Source of the DNA: Spiroplasma diminutum CUAS-1
Lineage (GTDB): Bacteria; Bacillota_I; Bacilli_A; Mycoplasmatales; Mycoplasmataceae
NCBI RefSeq assembly: GCF_000439455.1
Contig: NC_021833.1
Span: 682,001 to 746,000 of the forward strand
Direction of reading: 5' to 3'
DNA length: 64,000 bases
Part shown: positions 20,618-35,455 of the stretch, piece by piece
Position numbering within the stretch: the first letter of the stretch is position 1
Layout: the number at the start of each line of letters is the position of its first letter
Notes under the pieces: generated by a model
What the model saw: the letters and a program-made list of their open reading frames with translations, nothing else
What the model was told of the DNA's origin: nothing
Database searches by the model: none
Position numbers and translations under genes: made by a program

Positions 20618-22027
20618 TTATTGTTTATTTGTTTGCGTATTTATAATACCATTTTTTAAATAGTTTTCATTTTTTTGATAATTTTGTTGCACCATCATTT
20701 GTGGTGAATATTGATTTGATTGTTGATAATTTTGTTGTACATTTGGTCTAAATTGTTGAGTTTGTTGCAAATGTTGATTTGGTCTTACTTGATTTGGATA
20801 TACCATTTGCTGTGCTTCAACTCTATTAGCTGGATGTTCAGAATTTAGATAAATCTCTGTACTTGTTTTAATCTCTTTTAGATTTTTATTTGTTAAATGT
20901 AAATGTTTCATCATTCCACACAATGAAGTAGTTCAAATTTGACTTGCTCCAGTTACTAATGAATAATAAATTTCTGAAATATTTTTGTAATTACTTCTTA
21001 ACAATATTTTCTCAAATCCAGCAATCTCTGTAATTTTACCCGTATGATAAACTTTAAAGTTTCTTATATTATTCATTTCTCTTGAAATTAATACATCTGA
21101 TTTATCAATTACAGCATTTAGTTCTTCTAAAAGCATATGCTTTAGATCAATTGCTTTTAATTCAAATATTTTTCTTTCGCTTGCAATATATTTTCTATAC
21201 ATTACATTGTTGTCTAATCTATTTGATGAGAAATCCAATAATTTAAATATATATTTATCAGCTATATCAAATTTTGAATACATTTTTGCAGATAAATTTT
21301 CAATAATATCTTTAATCCCAAAATTTATTACCTCTTTTTTTACAAGAGTTTCTCTTGAGAAAAATCCAATATCAATTGAGTCTCAATCTCAATTTATTAA
21401 AGCAAATGTATTTCTGAAATTTAAACCATCTCCGCATTGTTTTGCAAGAGTGAACATTTGACTTGATGCAGTTATAGTTTCTAATTCTAAACTTTTTAGC
21501 ACTTTATTGAATGAATCAACAACATGTCTTTCTGCTGCATAAACTTTTGCATTCATTGATACTAGTTCTGCTTTTGCACCATATGGCATATTTGCAAAAC
21601 TTTGACTATTATTAATTCTAAACTCATATGGTTTCATATTTGCAAAGACTAAATTATCTTCAAACACTACTCTTTTAGCATCTTTACATAAGATTGTTAA
21701 ATGTTCTTTTCTAATAATTTTATCTGGATTATCAATATAAAGGCTTGATGAAGAATCTTTTATTTGCATCGATGCAGTTGGATATATTACTGAAACTCTT
21801 TTTATTTTTTCTTTGAACATTGATTCATATTTATTAATCATTTTATTAAGTCTATGAGAAACAATATTTGTATCAACAATATCATTTTTTTCTGTTAATC
21901 AACTATTTTTTGTTTTTTCTCTCTCTTTAAAAACAACTTTTAAACCCATATTCTTTTTATATTTTCCAACAGCAAATTTTATATATTTTTTAGTAATTTC
22001 AATTACTGCATATGTTTCGTTTTGCAT
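20618..22027 (-). CDS. ftsA: Divergent FtsA-like actin-fold division protein
   Basis: A 469-aa protein in the position of ftsA, directly before ftsZ. The start MQNETYAVIEITKKYIKFAV looks like the phosphate-1 strand of the actin fold, and INWDWDSIDIGFFSRETLV near residue 210 looks like the phosphate-2 strand (D-x-G-x). The typical FtsA sequence is much eroded, so the call rests on context plus these two blocks. From about residue 375 the tail is rich in Gln, Asn and Pro (repeated QQ and NQ), unlike ordinary FtsA with its C-terminal amphipathic helix. Its ATG lies one base after the rsmH stop. Confidence 0.75.
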
Positions 22028-22028
22028 T

Positions 22029-22973
22029 CTATTCACCAACCTTTCTAATTGCTCAAAGTTTTGCACTATGAGCTCTTCTATTATCTAGTAATTCTTGTTC
22101 TCCTGGTAATACAGGTTTTTTTATAACAAGTTCATAGTCTTTTTTTATTTCCATTGCTATTGGTAATTTTCTTAAAAATTTATCTTCTTTCGAAGTAGTT
22201 TTAGTTTTAAAAATATCTTTAATTATTTTTTCCTCTAAAGAGTGAAAAGTTATTACACAAATTACTCCTCCTGGATTTAATAATTCTAATGAATTATTTA
22301 AAGACCTTTTTAAAACTTCAAGTTCATCATTTATATAAATTCTTAAAGCTTGAAATACCTTTTTTGCTGGGTGTTTCTTTTGTTTAAGAACTTTTTGCGG
22401 TAGACATTCTTTTATAATATCTACCAATTCAAAAGTAGTTTTTATTTCTTTTTCTTGTCTTTTAATAATAATTTTTTTAGCTATTTCTCATGAAAATTTT
22501 TCATCTCCATATTGAAAGAAAATATCAGCAAGTTGTTTATCTGTAAAAGTATTTACAACTTCCTTTGCAGTAATTTTGGTATTTTTTTGATCCATTCTCA
22601 TATCTAAATCAGAGTTGAATCTATAACTAAATCCTCTATCTGCTTTATCAAATTGAGGACTTGAAACTCCCAAATCATATAAAATTCCATCTACTTTTTT
22701 GATCCCACTCAAAGAAAGTAAAACTTTTATATCTGCAAAGTTTCCTTCTAAAATAGTAAAATTACTTGAAATACATTCAAGTTTTTTCCTACTTATTGCA
22801 ATTGCATCTTGATCTTGGTCAATTGCATATAAATGTCCTTGATCTATTTTTTTTAAGATTTCAGCACTATGACCTGCTCGCCCTAGAGTACAGTCAACAT
22901 ATATTCCATTACTTTTTATATTTAATAAATCAATTGATTCATTAAGTAAAACAGATGTATGTTCTTGTGCCAT
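22029..22973 (-). CDS. rsmH: 16S rRNA (cytosine-1402-N4) methyltransferase RsmH
   Basis: A 314-aa SAM-dependent methyltransferase (MraW) that methylates C1402 of 16S rRNA. Motifs include HTSVLLNESIDLL, YVDCTLGRAGHSAEIL (SAM-binding loop), DGILYDLGVSSPQFD and RGFSYRFNSDLDMRMD. The C-terminal half has ALRIYINDEL, CVITFHSLEEKIIKD and DNRRAHSAKLWAI, all diagnostic. Its ATG overlaps the mraZ stop (TAATG), so the two are coupled as in most bacteria. Confidence 0.97.
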
Positions 22974-23404
22974 TAATTTACTCCGCCCAATTTTTCAGCA
23001 GCTTCTACAAGCTGACTTTTTGCATCAATTGAATAAATTTGATGCTTGTCTTTATCCCAAATTTCTACTCATTCACCAGCCCCGGTGATTTGAACAGTTT
23101 TTGAGATTCCAACTTCTTCTAATAAATTTGTTGGCAATTTGATTCGCCCTGAACCATCAATTGCTATTTCGTCAGTATTAGAAAATATTGTTCTAACAAC
23201 TGTACGTGTTGTTGAAGAAAGAGCACTTTGTGCTTTAAGTTCGTTATATCATTCTTTAAAATTTTCTGGTGTTCTAATTTCTAAACAAAGTCCATCAATA
23301 CTTCTTGTTACATAAACTAGTTCCCCTAGTTTATTACGTAATTTTGAAGGTATTGTAAGTCTAGATTTATCATCCAAATTATGTTCAAATTTTCCAAATA
23401 ACAC
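22973..23404 (-). CDS. mraZ: Transcriptional regulator MraZ
   Basis: A 143-aa MraZ with two AbrB-like SpoVT/MraZ repeats. The first repeat starts FGKFEHNLDDKSRLTIPSKL and contains the DxxxRxxxP pattern. The second is EIAIDGSGRIKLPTNLLEEV. MraZ forms rings that bind repeated boxes in front of its own operon. The start is a GTG (23402-23404) with GGGTGA just upstream. One Trp is TGA, another TGG. It is first in the division operon and its promoter region carries four matching boxes (23412-23489). Confidence 0.95.
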
Positions 23405-23411
23405 AAAGTCA

Positions 23412-23489
23412 CCCACTTTCTCCCACACATAAACAATTATATACCACTTTATAACATATTCAACTTTTTTTTAATATTTTTCTCCCACT
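23412..23489 (-). promoter_or_regulatory. mraZ promoter with four MraZ boxes
   Basis: Promoter TTGAAT (23458-23463), 16-base spacer, TATAAT (23436-23441). On the minus strand, boxes matching the known mollicute MraZ site (AAAGTGG-like) occur as AGTGGGAG (23482-23489), AAAGTGGT (23443-23450, inside the spacer), TGTGGGAG (23420-23427) and AAAGTGGG (23412-23419). The cluster flanks and enters the core promoter, so MraZ binding should directly influence initiation of mraZ-rsmH-ftsA-ftsZ-sepF. Confidence 0.8.
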
Positions 23490-23497
23490 AAGTAAAT

Positions 23498-23526
23498 AAA
23501 AAAAGTGCATAAAAAGGCACTTTTTA
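23498..23526 (-). terminator. Terminator after the 23524-23850 gene
   Basis: AAAAAGTGC, loop, GCACTTTTTTT on the minus strand. It touches the stop codon at 23524 and separates this gene from the mraZ promoter. Confidence 0.9.
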
Positions 23527-23850
23527 ATGAATAATTTTTCTTTCTAAAGAATTAATTATATTTTGTACTCTATCTTTTAATTGTTTTTCATTTTCTAAAA
23601 TCTCTTCAATTTTTAAAGGATCACTGGTTAATAATGGTCTAATAAAATATTTGTTTAAATATATTTTATAATACATATAAAAACTTCTTAATAAATTTAC
23701 AGAAGTTAATGGATCTGATGAAGCAACTATATCGTAGAAGGAATTTTCGTCAATATCATATGATATGACATCAAATCCATTTTCATTTAATGAATTAAAA
23801 GCAGATAGAGGTATAATTCTTTTAGAAATTTCTTTTATACTATTGTTCAT
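23524..23850 (-). CDS. Hypothetical 108-aa protein
   Basis: A 108-aa protein of unknown function, starting MNNSIKEISKRIIPLSAF. ATG at 23850 is preferred over an upstream in-frame TTG because GGAGG lies 8 bases before it. It is helical, contains no Trp or Cys, has a Tyr-rich middle (SFYMYYKIYLNKYF) and ends in a charged helix. Monocistronic: rpmF's terminator lies upstream and its own terminator is at the stop codon. Confidence 0.75.
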   Translation of the reverse strand: MNNSIKEISKRIIPLSAFNSLNENGFDVISYDIDENSFYDIVASSDPLTSVNLLRSFYMYYKIYLNKYFIRPLLTSDPLKIEEILENEKQLKDRVQNIINSLERKIIH

Positions 23851-23898
23851 ATTAAAATCCTCCAATAATATTAATCGATTAATTTTACAAAAAAATTT

Positions 23899-23934
23899 AA
23901 AAAAAAAAAAAAAAAGTACTTTTTAAGTACTTTA
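23899..23934 (-). terminator. Terminator after rpmF
   Basis: AAAGTACTTAAAAAGTACTTT folds into a stem and is followed by an uninterrupted run of about 16 T on the minus strand. The homopolymer is unusually long. Confidence 0.9.
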
Positions 23935-23938
23935 TTTA

Positions 23939-24115
23939 TTAATCAACTTTTTTAACTTCTTTGTTTTTATAGTAACCACATTCACGACAAACTCTATGTG
24001 GTTTGATCATACTTCCACAGTTTGGACATGAAATAATTGCTGAGCTTACTAAAGCCAAGTGACTTCTTCTTTTATTTTTAGCAGCTTTACTGGTCTTTCT
24101 AAATGGTACAGCCAT
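23939..24115 (-). CDS. rpmF: 50S ribosomal protein L32
   Basis: A 58-aa L32. The N-terminus MAVPFRKTSKAAKNKRRSH is typical. CPNCGSMIKPHRVCREC gives the four Cys of the zinc-binding form. GGAGGTGT lies upstream of the ATG at 24115. It follows the yceD (DUF177) gene, the usual bacterial pairing. Confidence 0.97.
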   Translation of the reverse strand: MAVPFRKTSKAAKNKRRSHLALVSSAIISCPNCGSMIKPHRVCRECGYYKNKEVKKVD

Positions 24116-24132
24116 GTTGACACCTCCGTTGT

Positions 24133-24633
24133 TTATTTTTCAAAATTAAAATCTTTAAGTTTTTCTCATCTTGAATCTATTTGATTTTCTTGTTCTTGTT
24201 GGTATTCTTCTTCAGACATAAGTATGTAATCTTTACCGACAAATGAAATTTTATCATAATTATTGGTTAAATTCATAGGAATATTTAAAACAATTTGTTC
24301 AATTGCATAATCTAGAATACTAAATTTATCTCCCAAAACAATATTATGTTGATCATCGTTTATATCTTCAAAATAATATTCTTCATTTCAATCATAAATT
24401 TGATCATCTAATTTAATATCTTTTCCATCTCTTGCATCCATTGCATGAATAGTTGCAGTAATTTTAGCACTTACAATAATAGATTTCATTGATTCTTGAT
24501 AATTTAAAATACCCTTAACATGAACTTTTTCAATTGACTTAATTAAATCATGATCTATTTTAAAATCTGCATTAATTTCTAAATTTTCATCCAAATTTAT
24601 CAATTGCTTTAGTTCTATATCTTTTTTTAACAC
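24133..24633 (-). CDS. YceD (DUF177) family protein
   Basis: A 166-aa DUF177/YceD-type protein, a family tied to 23S rRNA maturation or ribosome assembly and usually encoded directly before rpmF, as here (17 bp). It contains the pattern VKGILNYQESMKSIIVSAKITATIHAMDARDG near its middle, similar to the family's G-x-l-x-a-x-l-x-l-x-C-x-R-x-L block but without Cys. The start is GTG (24631-24633) with GAGGTGAG upstream, overlapping the pheT stop codon by one base (TAGTG). Confidence 0.82.
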
Positions 24634-27041
24634 TATCTCACCTCTATTTTTAGTTTTGATAGATTATTTAATACCTTATCTCATTGTAATTGTACTTCTT
24701 GATCTGTTAATTGATTTTCAACGTTATTGAATTCAAATGAAACAGAAACAGATTTTGAATTTATTTCTTTTAATTTAGCATCTTGATAAATATCAATTAA
24801 TTCTACTTTTGTTAAATAATCTACATCACTTATTATTTCTTTAATAACTTGTGAGTATTTATCTTTTTCAGTAAGAATAATTGATACATCTCTTGTAGTT
24901 TTTTGGAATTTTGATATCTCCTGAGCTCTAATTACTGAGTTTTTTACATCTTGAACTGCTGTTATGTTTAGTTCTAATATAAAAGTTGAATCGAGTTTTT
25001 GAGATTGTTCAAATTTTGGATTTAATTTATAAATAAATCCAAGTGTTAGTCCATTTAAATCAATTTTTGCATTTATAAATGGATGAATATCATTTGGAGC
25101 TTTTTCATTTATTTCAAATGAAACTTGACTTAAATCAATATTATATGAATTTAAAATTGAATCACAAATTCCTTTTAGATATGCATAACTTGATTTAATT
25201 GTTATATCATAACCTTTTTGATTTATAACATCACCTGAAATTAAAACAGAAAGATGTCTTTGTCTTAAATTGTCCATATTATAAATATCTGCATATTCAT
25301 ATAATTTAACATTTTTATTACCTTTTGAATAATTAAATGAAGCAGTTTCAATAATTGATCTAGATAAACTTAATCTAAATGTTTCTCTTAATTTACTTAA
25401 TGGACTCATTAAATTTATTGGATTATTAATTTCAAATAAATTTCATTTTTCAACCATTTCTGTTGAAAGTAATGAATATGTTTTAATGTTTGTAAATCCC
25501 AATCCAAGTAGATAATTTTCATTTTGTTTTTGTAATCGTAAATCTAATTTCTTTGATTTACTATCAGATAAAATTTTTGGAGGGATAGATTTAACATTGT
25601 CATATCCATATATTCTAGTAACTTCTTCTACTATATCTGCACCATGTGCAATATCTGTTCTAAATGGATCAGGTTTAAATATTAGTTCATCTCCATTTTC
25701 AGTTATTTCAAAATCCAATGTTTTAAATAACTCCTCAATTTCTTTTGTGCTTAAATTAACTCCCATTAGTTTATGGATGTATTCTAATTTAACATTTACT
25801 TGTATTTGTTTTTCATTTGATTCTTTTATAATTTCAATATTACTATTTGATTCATAAATATTGTATTGATCTAACCAGTACATAACTCTATTTTGAGCTA
25901 CTGTATACAATTTTGAACTTATAGGTTTCATATATCTTTGCAAATCAATTGTAGAGGTATTAAATTGCTTTTGTTGTTTTCTCATAAATATTGGATCTAA
26001 AGATAGATAAACAACTAAAATTTCTTTTGAATCTACTGTTGGTAAGAAATCAATGTTTGTTTCAACACCCAATGTTGAAACAACTTGTTCATCACAAATT
26101 AATTGTAAATTCACATTGTGATCTTTATCTTTATTATCTTTAATTTCTAATTGTGAATTCAATTTACTTGGATCTAAGAATATTACTGGTTGACCTGTTT
26201 CAATAGCTATTGCATTTGCTAGATCTAATCAAAAATTGTGTGTTGTTTTACAGTCATTAAATTTTAATCAAATATCTTGATTTGAGTAGATTTTATATTC
26301 TTTTTCACCAATAGTTAATATATCTTTTACGCTAACTAATTGTAAAGCAGCACTTCTTACAATATTGTCCATATCTTTGCTTATTTTAATTGATACTGGA
26401 GATGATAAATCATTAGTTTTAAATTCATAATGTTTTGTTAAATCATTTATATCTTTATTAAAGTAATTTGCCAATTCCTTTACAAATTGTAAAGCACCTA
26501 ATGCATCACTTCTATTAAGAGTTAAATCTACTTCTCAAACAGCATCTAGAAAACCAATTTCTTCAAGTGCAGTTTCATTTCCAATCATTGAATAAGTGTC
26601 TTCTTTAGTAACAATTGGATAAATTCAATCTTTTTCTTTAACAGACAATGCTTTTGAATCTAACCCAATTTCTGTTAAAGCACAAAGCATTCCCTCAGAC
26701 ATTTTTCCTTTAATTTCTCTATTTTCTAGTTTCATTCCATTTGCAATTTTTTTACCAGCTTCTGCTAAAACTACATATTGACCTTCTTTAACGTTGCTAG
26801 CTCCACAAACTATTGGAGAAACTAAATCTTGACCTTTATCTACAAAACAAAAGTTTAAATGAGTTCCTTCAATAGGAGCTACATTTCCCACATGAGCAAT
26901 TTTTAAATTATCATTTAATAATGAATAATCTTTAAATGAATCTACTTCAAAACCAAGTGAGTTTAATGCTACAGTAATTTGTTCATTTTTAATGTCAGTT
27001 AAATCTATTAACTTTTCTAATCATTTTCTTGTTAAATACAT
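24633..27041 (-). CDS. pheT: Phenylalanyl-tRNA synthetase beta subunit
   Basis: An 802-aa beta subunit of the class II enzyme that charges tRNA-Phe. It starts MYLTRKWLEKLIDLTDIKNE. The tRNA-binding OB domain follows (ANGMKLENREIKGKMSEGMLC at about residues 110-130), then the B3/B4 editing domain, then B5 with DPFRTDIAHGADIVEEVTR and YGYDNV, and the synthetase-like core with NPINLMSPLSKLRETF. The end carries a ferredoxin-fold anticodon-binding domain (FQKTTRDVSIILTEKDKYSQ). Full length for the family. It lies 14 bp after pheS, and its end overlaps the yceD start. Confidence 0.97.
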
Positions 27042-27055
27042 ATAATTCTCACTTT

Positions 27056-28102
27056 CTAATTTCCAAAGAATTTAAATTGATCTAAAAATCTAACATCATT
27101 TTCATATAGCTCTCTAATATTTTTTAAACCATATTTAAGCATTGCCAGTCTTTCAATACCTACTCCAAATGCTAATCCAGTAACTTTTTCAGGATCCAAT
27201 CCATTTGCAACCATTACTTCTGGAGCAAGCATTCCTGAACCTAAAATTTCAATAAATCCAGTATATTTACATATTGGACAACCTTTACCACTACAATTAA
27301 TACATCTTACATCTACTTCAGCTGATGGTTCTGTAAATGGAAAGAAACTTGGTCTCATTCTAATTACAGTATCTTCAGAGAATAAACGTTTACACATATA
27401 TTCTAAAACTCATTTTAAATTCGCAAAACTGATTTTTTCTCCAATTGCAAAAACATCCATTTGCATAAATTGATGTGAATGTGTTGCATCATCATCATCA
27501 CGTCTATATACATTACCATAACTAACAGCTGCCATATTTATATTTCCTGTTTGTGCTGCTTGTGTAAGCATTCTTGCAGTCATATTTGTTGCATGTGTTC
27601 TTAAAACAGTATGATTATCTATATAAAACGTGTCTTGCATATCTCTTGCAGGATGGCCAATTGGCATATTAAGTTTTTGGAAACAGTATTCATCTGTTTC
27701 AAATTCTGTTCCGTCAACCATTTCATAACCTAATTCAGTAAAAATTGAAGAAACTTCATCTATTACTAAATTCAATGGGTGTTTTGTACCCATTTTTAAA
27801 TTTACTCCAGACAATGTTAAATCAATTTTTTCATTTTCTAGAACTTTTTTTAATTCTTCATTTTCGTATTTTTCACTTAAATTGTTCAATTTCTCAAAAA
27901 TAATTACTTTTATATCATTTGCTTTCATTCCAGCTTCTTTACGTTCCTCAGGAGAAGCTGATTTTAAGTTTTTAAGAATATCTGTTAAAGGTGAATCTTT
28001 TCCTGCAAATTGTTTTTTTAATTCATCTAATTCTTCTTTTGTTTTAATAGTTTCAAATTTTTGATTAAAACTAACTAATATTTCATCTAATTTTTTTAAC
28101 AT
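27056..28102 (-). CDS. pheS: Phenylalanyl-tRNA synthetase alpha subunit
   Basis: A 348-aa catalytic alpha subunit. It has an N-terminal coiled coil, then class II core motifs: motif 1 region [19 protein letters not shown], motif 2 [19 protein letters not shown], and motif 3 [17 protein letters not shown]. An unusual small Cys cluster [17 protein letters not shown] near residue 270 matches the zinc-type insertion seen in many Gram-positive PheS. TATAAT at 28135-28140 (minus strand) is the probable -10 of the pheST-yceD-rpmF unit. Confidence 0.97.
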
Positions 28103-28225
28103 CTTTTTACCTCTCCTAAATTCACAGCAATTTAATTATACTAAATTAATTTATTTTTTTATTAAATTGAGAATTCTTTTTTCTTTTTTATCCTTTATAT
28201 ACTACATAATTAAGTTACATTTTCC

Positions 28226-28735
28226 TTATAACGAGTAATTTTCTTTTATATTATTTTTATTCAATGATCTTAAAAAAACAAATAAATGCTTTTCTAATTC
28301 TTCTTTATATTTTGCTAATTTTAAATTAAAAAAATCTTCTGTGTCATATAAATTACCATTATATTCAATTGACATATGAATTTTTTCATAAAATAAGTAA
28401 ACAATTAGCCCATTATTTATAATTTTCTTAGTTTCTATATAAATCATATGAATCAAATTATCAAGCTTATTCATTTCATTTAACTGAAGTTCAATTTCTT
28501 TAATGTCATTTATATTAAACTCTATTCATTCTCTTATTTTTAATACTTTTTCTTTGATATCTTGTTCTTGATTAAAATTAAATTTTATATTTAGTTGTTT
28601 TTCCATCATTGTAAAAAAATTATCAATATTTAAAACTCTAAAAAAGTCTTCAAATTCTCATCTAAATTTAAAATCTTCTAAAGTACTTTCAATCATTTTC
28701 TTCTTAAATCTTTTAACTATTTGTTCTATTAGCAT
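28226..28735 (-). CDS. Hypothetical 169-aa protein
   Basis: A 169-aa protein of unknown family, starting MLIEQIVKRFKKKMIESTLE with AGAGG upstream of the ATG at 28735. It is mainly alpha-helical and acidic/basic mixed, without signal or membrane segment. Phrases such as IREWIEFNINDIKEIELQLN suggest helical bundles. It lies between the rRNA operon's terminator and pheS with about 120 bp of AT-rich spacer after it. Confidence 0.72.
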
Positions 28736-28757
28736 AAATACCTCTTTTGAATATTGT

Positions 28758-28790
28758 ATAAAAAAAACTACTCTTATGAGTAGTTTTTAA
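28758..28790 (-). terminator. Terminator of the rRNA operon
   Basis: AAAACTACTCATAAGAGTAG then a T run on the minus strand, directly after the 5S rRNA gene. Confidence 0.92.
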
Positions 28791-28797
28791 AACTTTA

Positions 28798-28903
28798 AAC
28801 TGGCAGCGTCCTATTTTTGCATTATACTATCGTCGGCGTTGCTGATCTTAACTTCTGTGTTCGACATGGGAACAGGTGTGACCTCAGCGCTATGACCACC
28901 AGA
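28798..28903 (-). rRNA. rrf: 5S ribosomal RNA
   Basis: Minus strand begins TCTGGTGGTCATAGCGCTGA and contains the conserved ACACCTGTTCCCATGTCGAA and CAGAAGTTAAG blocks; it ends GGACGCTGCCAG, complementary to the 5' end. About 105 nt, last gene of the rRNA operon, about 110 bp after 23S. Ends are placed by eye. Confidence 0.95.
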
Positions 28904-28961
28904 TCTTAAGTTTTATTTGTCTGAGAGACTAAGTTTTACTTGAAAACTAAATCGTACTCTC

Positions 28962-28980
28962 AAAACTGAATACTAGATGA
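28962..28980 (-). repeat. 3' arm of the 23S rRNA processing stem
   Basis: AAAACTGAATACTAGATG (plus strand) is the inverted copy, with one mismatch, of the sequence at 32060-32077. The two bracket 23S rRNA and should pair in the precursor as an RNase III-type processing stem. Confidence 0.75.
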
Positions 28981-29017
28981 TTTTATATATCTATACAAGC
29001 AATTTTGTTAGGTTATT

Positions 29018-31932
<2,915 letters not shown>

Positions 31933-32059
31933 AAACCTATTGCATATATAGATAATCTATAAAATTAATGAAATTTTAGTTTTCTTAGTATTAATCTTAA
32001 ATAAGTTACTACTACATTTATATTGTTTATAAACGTAAGAAAAATAAAATGTCTATTTT

Positions 32060-32077
32060 CATCTAATATTCAGTTTT
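32060..32077 (-). repeat. 5' arm of the 23S rRNA processing stem
   Basis: CATCTAATATTCAGTTTT (plus strand); reverse complement matches 28962-28980 except for one base. It lies in the spacer before 23S and should pair across the gene. Confidence 0.75.
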
Positions 32078-32133
32078 CAAAGAACGATTTTCTTTACAGA
32101 AATTGTTTGGGCCTAATGGCCCGTTAAACAATC

Positions 32134-32152
32134 TCTGAAAACTAGATAGAAC
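32134..32152 (-). repeat. 3' arm of the 16S rRNA processing stem
   Basis: TCTGAAAACTAGATAGAAC (plus strand) is nearly the exact inverse complement of 33834-33853, bracketing 16S rRNA. Expected to form the RNase III processing stem of pre-16S. Confidence 0.75.
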
Positions 32153-32219
32153 GAGATATAATCATAAGCTGTTTTATCGTTTCACTCAGCTTTTTCTCTT
32201 AATCTACGAATACTCCATA

Positions 32220-33740
<1,521 letters not shown>

Positions 33741-34069
33741 ATTTAATCAATGTGAAAATTTTGATTCATGACTATATCTTGTTTCTCAAATAATTGAACT
33801 TGTATAAATTGTACAAATTAATTGGTTGTTGTTGTTCTATCTAGTTTTCAAAGATCGTTTTTCGTTAGTTTTTCACAACCAACGACATATAAAAATATAT
33901 ATGATTGAAAGACAATAATCAATACTTTTTTAAAAATTTTTTAAAATTTTTTTAATTTTCTTAAACAGAATTTCTTTACTGAAAGAAAATTAATTAATTT
34001 CTTTTAAAACCCTTTAAAATAGGCACCGTTATTGACAATTAAGATAATAACATATTGCAAATAAAAAAA
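33741..34069 (-). promoter_or_regulatory. rRNA operon leader and promoter region
   Basis: About 330 bp without a gene. A promoter candidate on the minus strand is TTGATT (33917-33922), 17-base spacer, TATATT (33894-33899), giving a leader of some 140 nt before 16S. The 5' arm of the 16S processing stem lies at 33834-33853. Upstream (33925-34069) is A/T-tract rich DNA that could act as an UP-type element; no reading frame is supported there. Confidence 0.6.
33834..33853 (-). repeat. 5' arm of the 16S rRNA processing stem
   Basis: GTTCTATCTAGTTTTCAAAG (plus strand) pairs with 32134-32152 across 16S rRNA. Confidence 0.75.
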
Positions 34070-34106
34070 CATAAAAAAAATAAAAAAGTTTAAACTTTTT
34101 TATTTT
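34070..34106 (-). terminator. Terminator after the 34105-35361 gene
   Basis: AAAAAAGTTTAAACTTTTTT followed by a T-rich tract on the minus strand. The AT-only stem is weak but sits exactly at the stop codon. Confidence 0.75.
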
Positions 34107-35361
34107 AATCATCTCAATCGATAGTTGGTGTGAATTCTTCCCTATTTTCTTCATTTACAGGGTCCATAATTCTATCAATATCTATTTCCATAGTTTTTGT
34201 TTTTTCGCTTTGTAAGCTATTTACTATATTTGATTTACTTACTAAATGATCTGTTTTTGGTGTTTTTGGAACAAGTCTTCTTTCTTGTTTTTTCATAGCT
34301 TCTCAGATTCTATCTGAATCACCTAAAAATACTTTTCCTTGATAATTTTCATCAAGTCTTGCTGTTCTTCTTTCAATTTTTTCAACATAAACAGGTTTTA
34401 CAACATTACCAATTGGTTTATTAAATTCACCTTCTCTTTGAGAAGCTCTTCTAGGAACTATAGTTTGTTTATAAGGGTCTTTCGGCTCTGTAATAGGTGG
34501 TAATTCTTCTATTTTAGGTAAACTATTAGTTTGCACTTTTTCTTCATTTAATTGCCCTGAGAAGTTATCTATTAGAGGTTTTTCAAGATCATAATTTATG
34601 TTTTCACTATTATTTATTGAATCTAATTCTTCTTCATTAATTTCATCTTCAAGAATTTCATCTTCAAGAACTTCAGGTTCATTAGCATTGTTATCTTCAT
34701 CTTCTTGAATTTCTTGTTCAATTCCACTAGAAAAATTATTATTACTTATATCTTCTTTTAATTTAGCTAATTTATCTGACATGTTAAATGTCTCATCATT
34801 TGGTGTTGAAGTAAATTCTGGATTAAATTCAGCTTCTTTTAATTGTTGTTCATGATCTCTTAAAACCATTGGTTTGAATGGTTCACTTGAATCATTATTT
34901 GAAACTGATGTTTTTGTAGTTCTTACTTTTTGTCTAACATTTGAATTAGCCTTAAACATTGGAACAATAGAAATTAGTAAAGCAACTGATCCAATAGAAA
35001 GAAATATTATATTTAAAAGTAGTGATGTAATAATAATTATTTCCCCATCTTTTATTATTGTTGGATTTTTTGTAATTAACATTGTCAGGAATGTAAAGTT
35101 TATTGCAACTGATCCAATTGCTAAAATTGCATAAAGAAAACTAATTGCATTTCCTGATTTTGAAAATAATCTTATACTTCCAATTAGAAATAAAGATAGA
35201 ATAAAAGATAATCCAATTATTTGTAAAATATTTAATATCCCGTATTCTTTATCAAAATTGTTAAAAAAGAATTTTTTTCCTTCAAATAAAAAAACCCCTA
35301 AAAAACTTAATATTGAACCTGCTAATAAAATTAACACGCCAAAAAATATACTTTTTCTCAT
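34105..35361 (-). CDS. Membrane protein with long acidic cytoplasmic tail
   Basis: A 418-aa protein, family not recognised. Four membrane segments occupy residues 1-140 (for example SIFFGVLILLAGSILSFLGV and IIIITSLLLNIIFLSIGSVA). The remaining 270 residues are hydrophilic, predicted disordered, with an acidic stretch of Glu/Asp/Asn (EQEIQEDEDNNANEPEVLED) and a basic end with ERRTARLDENYQGK and RRLVPKTPKTD. Such a small tetraspan core with a disordered tail could anchor a cytoskeletal or division partner, but that is only a guess. Monocistronic, between the rRNA operon and gapN. Confidence 0.78.
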
Positions 35362-35455
35362 ATGTTTGCCCCTATCGTTATAGCCCTAAAAATACATAGA
35401 TATTGTAGCACCAAAAAAAAGTAAAGACAAGTAATATAGTTCTAAAAAAGTTTAT

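Larger units (their letters stand above)
31933..32219 (-). other. 16S-23S internal transcribed spacer without tRNA genes
   Basis: About 287 bp of AT-rich spacer. I see no tRNA (no TTCGA-type T-loop with matching acceptor arms). It holds the 5' arm of the 23S processing stem (32060-32077), the 3' arm of the 16S stem (32134-32152) and a GC-rich hairpin: GGGCC, AAT, GGCCC within a longer stem ATTGTTTGG/CCGTTAAACAAT at about 32102-32132. Confidence 0.8.

Noticed and set aside
23851-23865. TTG start for the 108-aa protein
   Set aside because: It lies within the GGAGG ribosome site; ATG at 23850 is better.
31933-32219. tRNA genes in the 16S-23S spacer
   Set aside because: No cloverleaf, T-loop or CCA-like end could be formed by eye.
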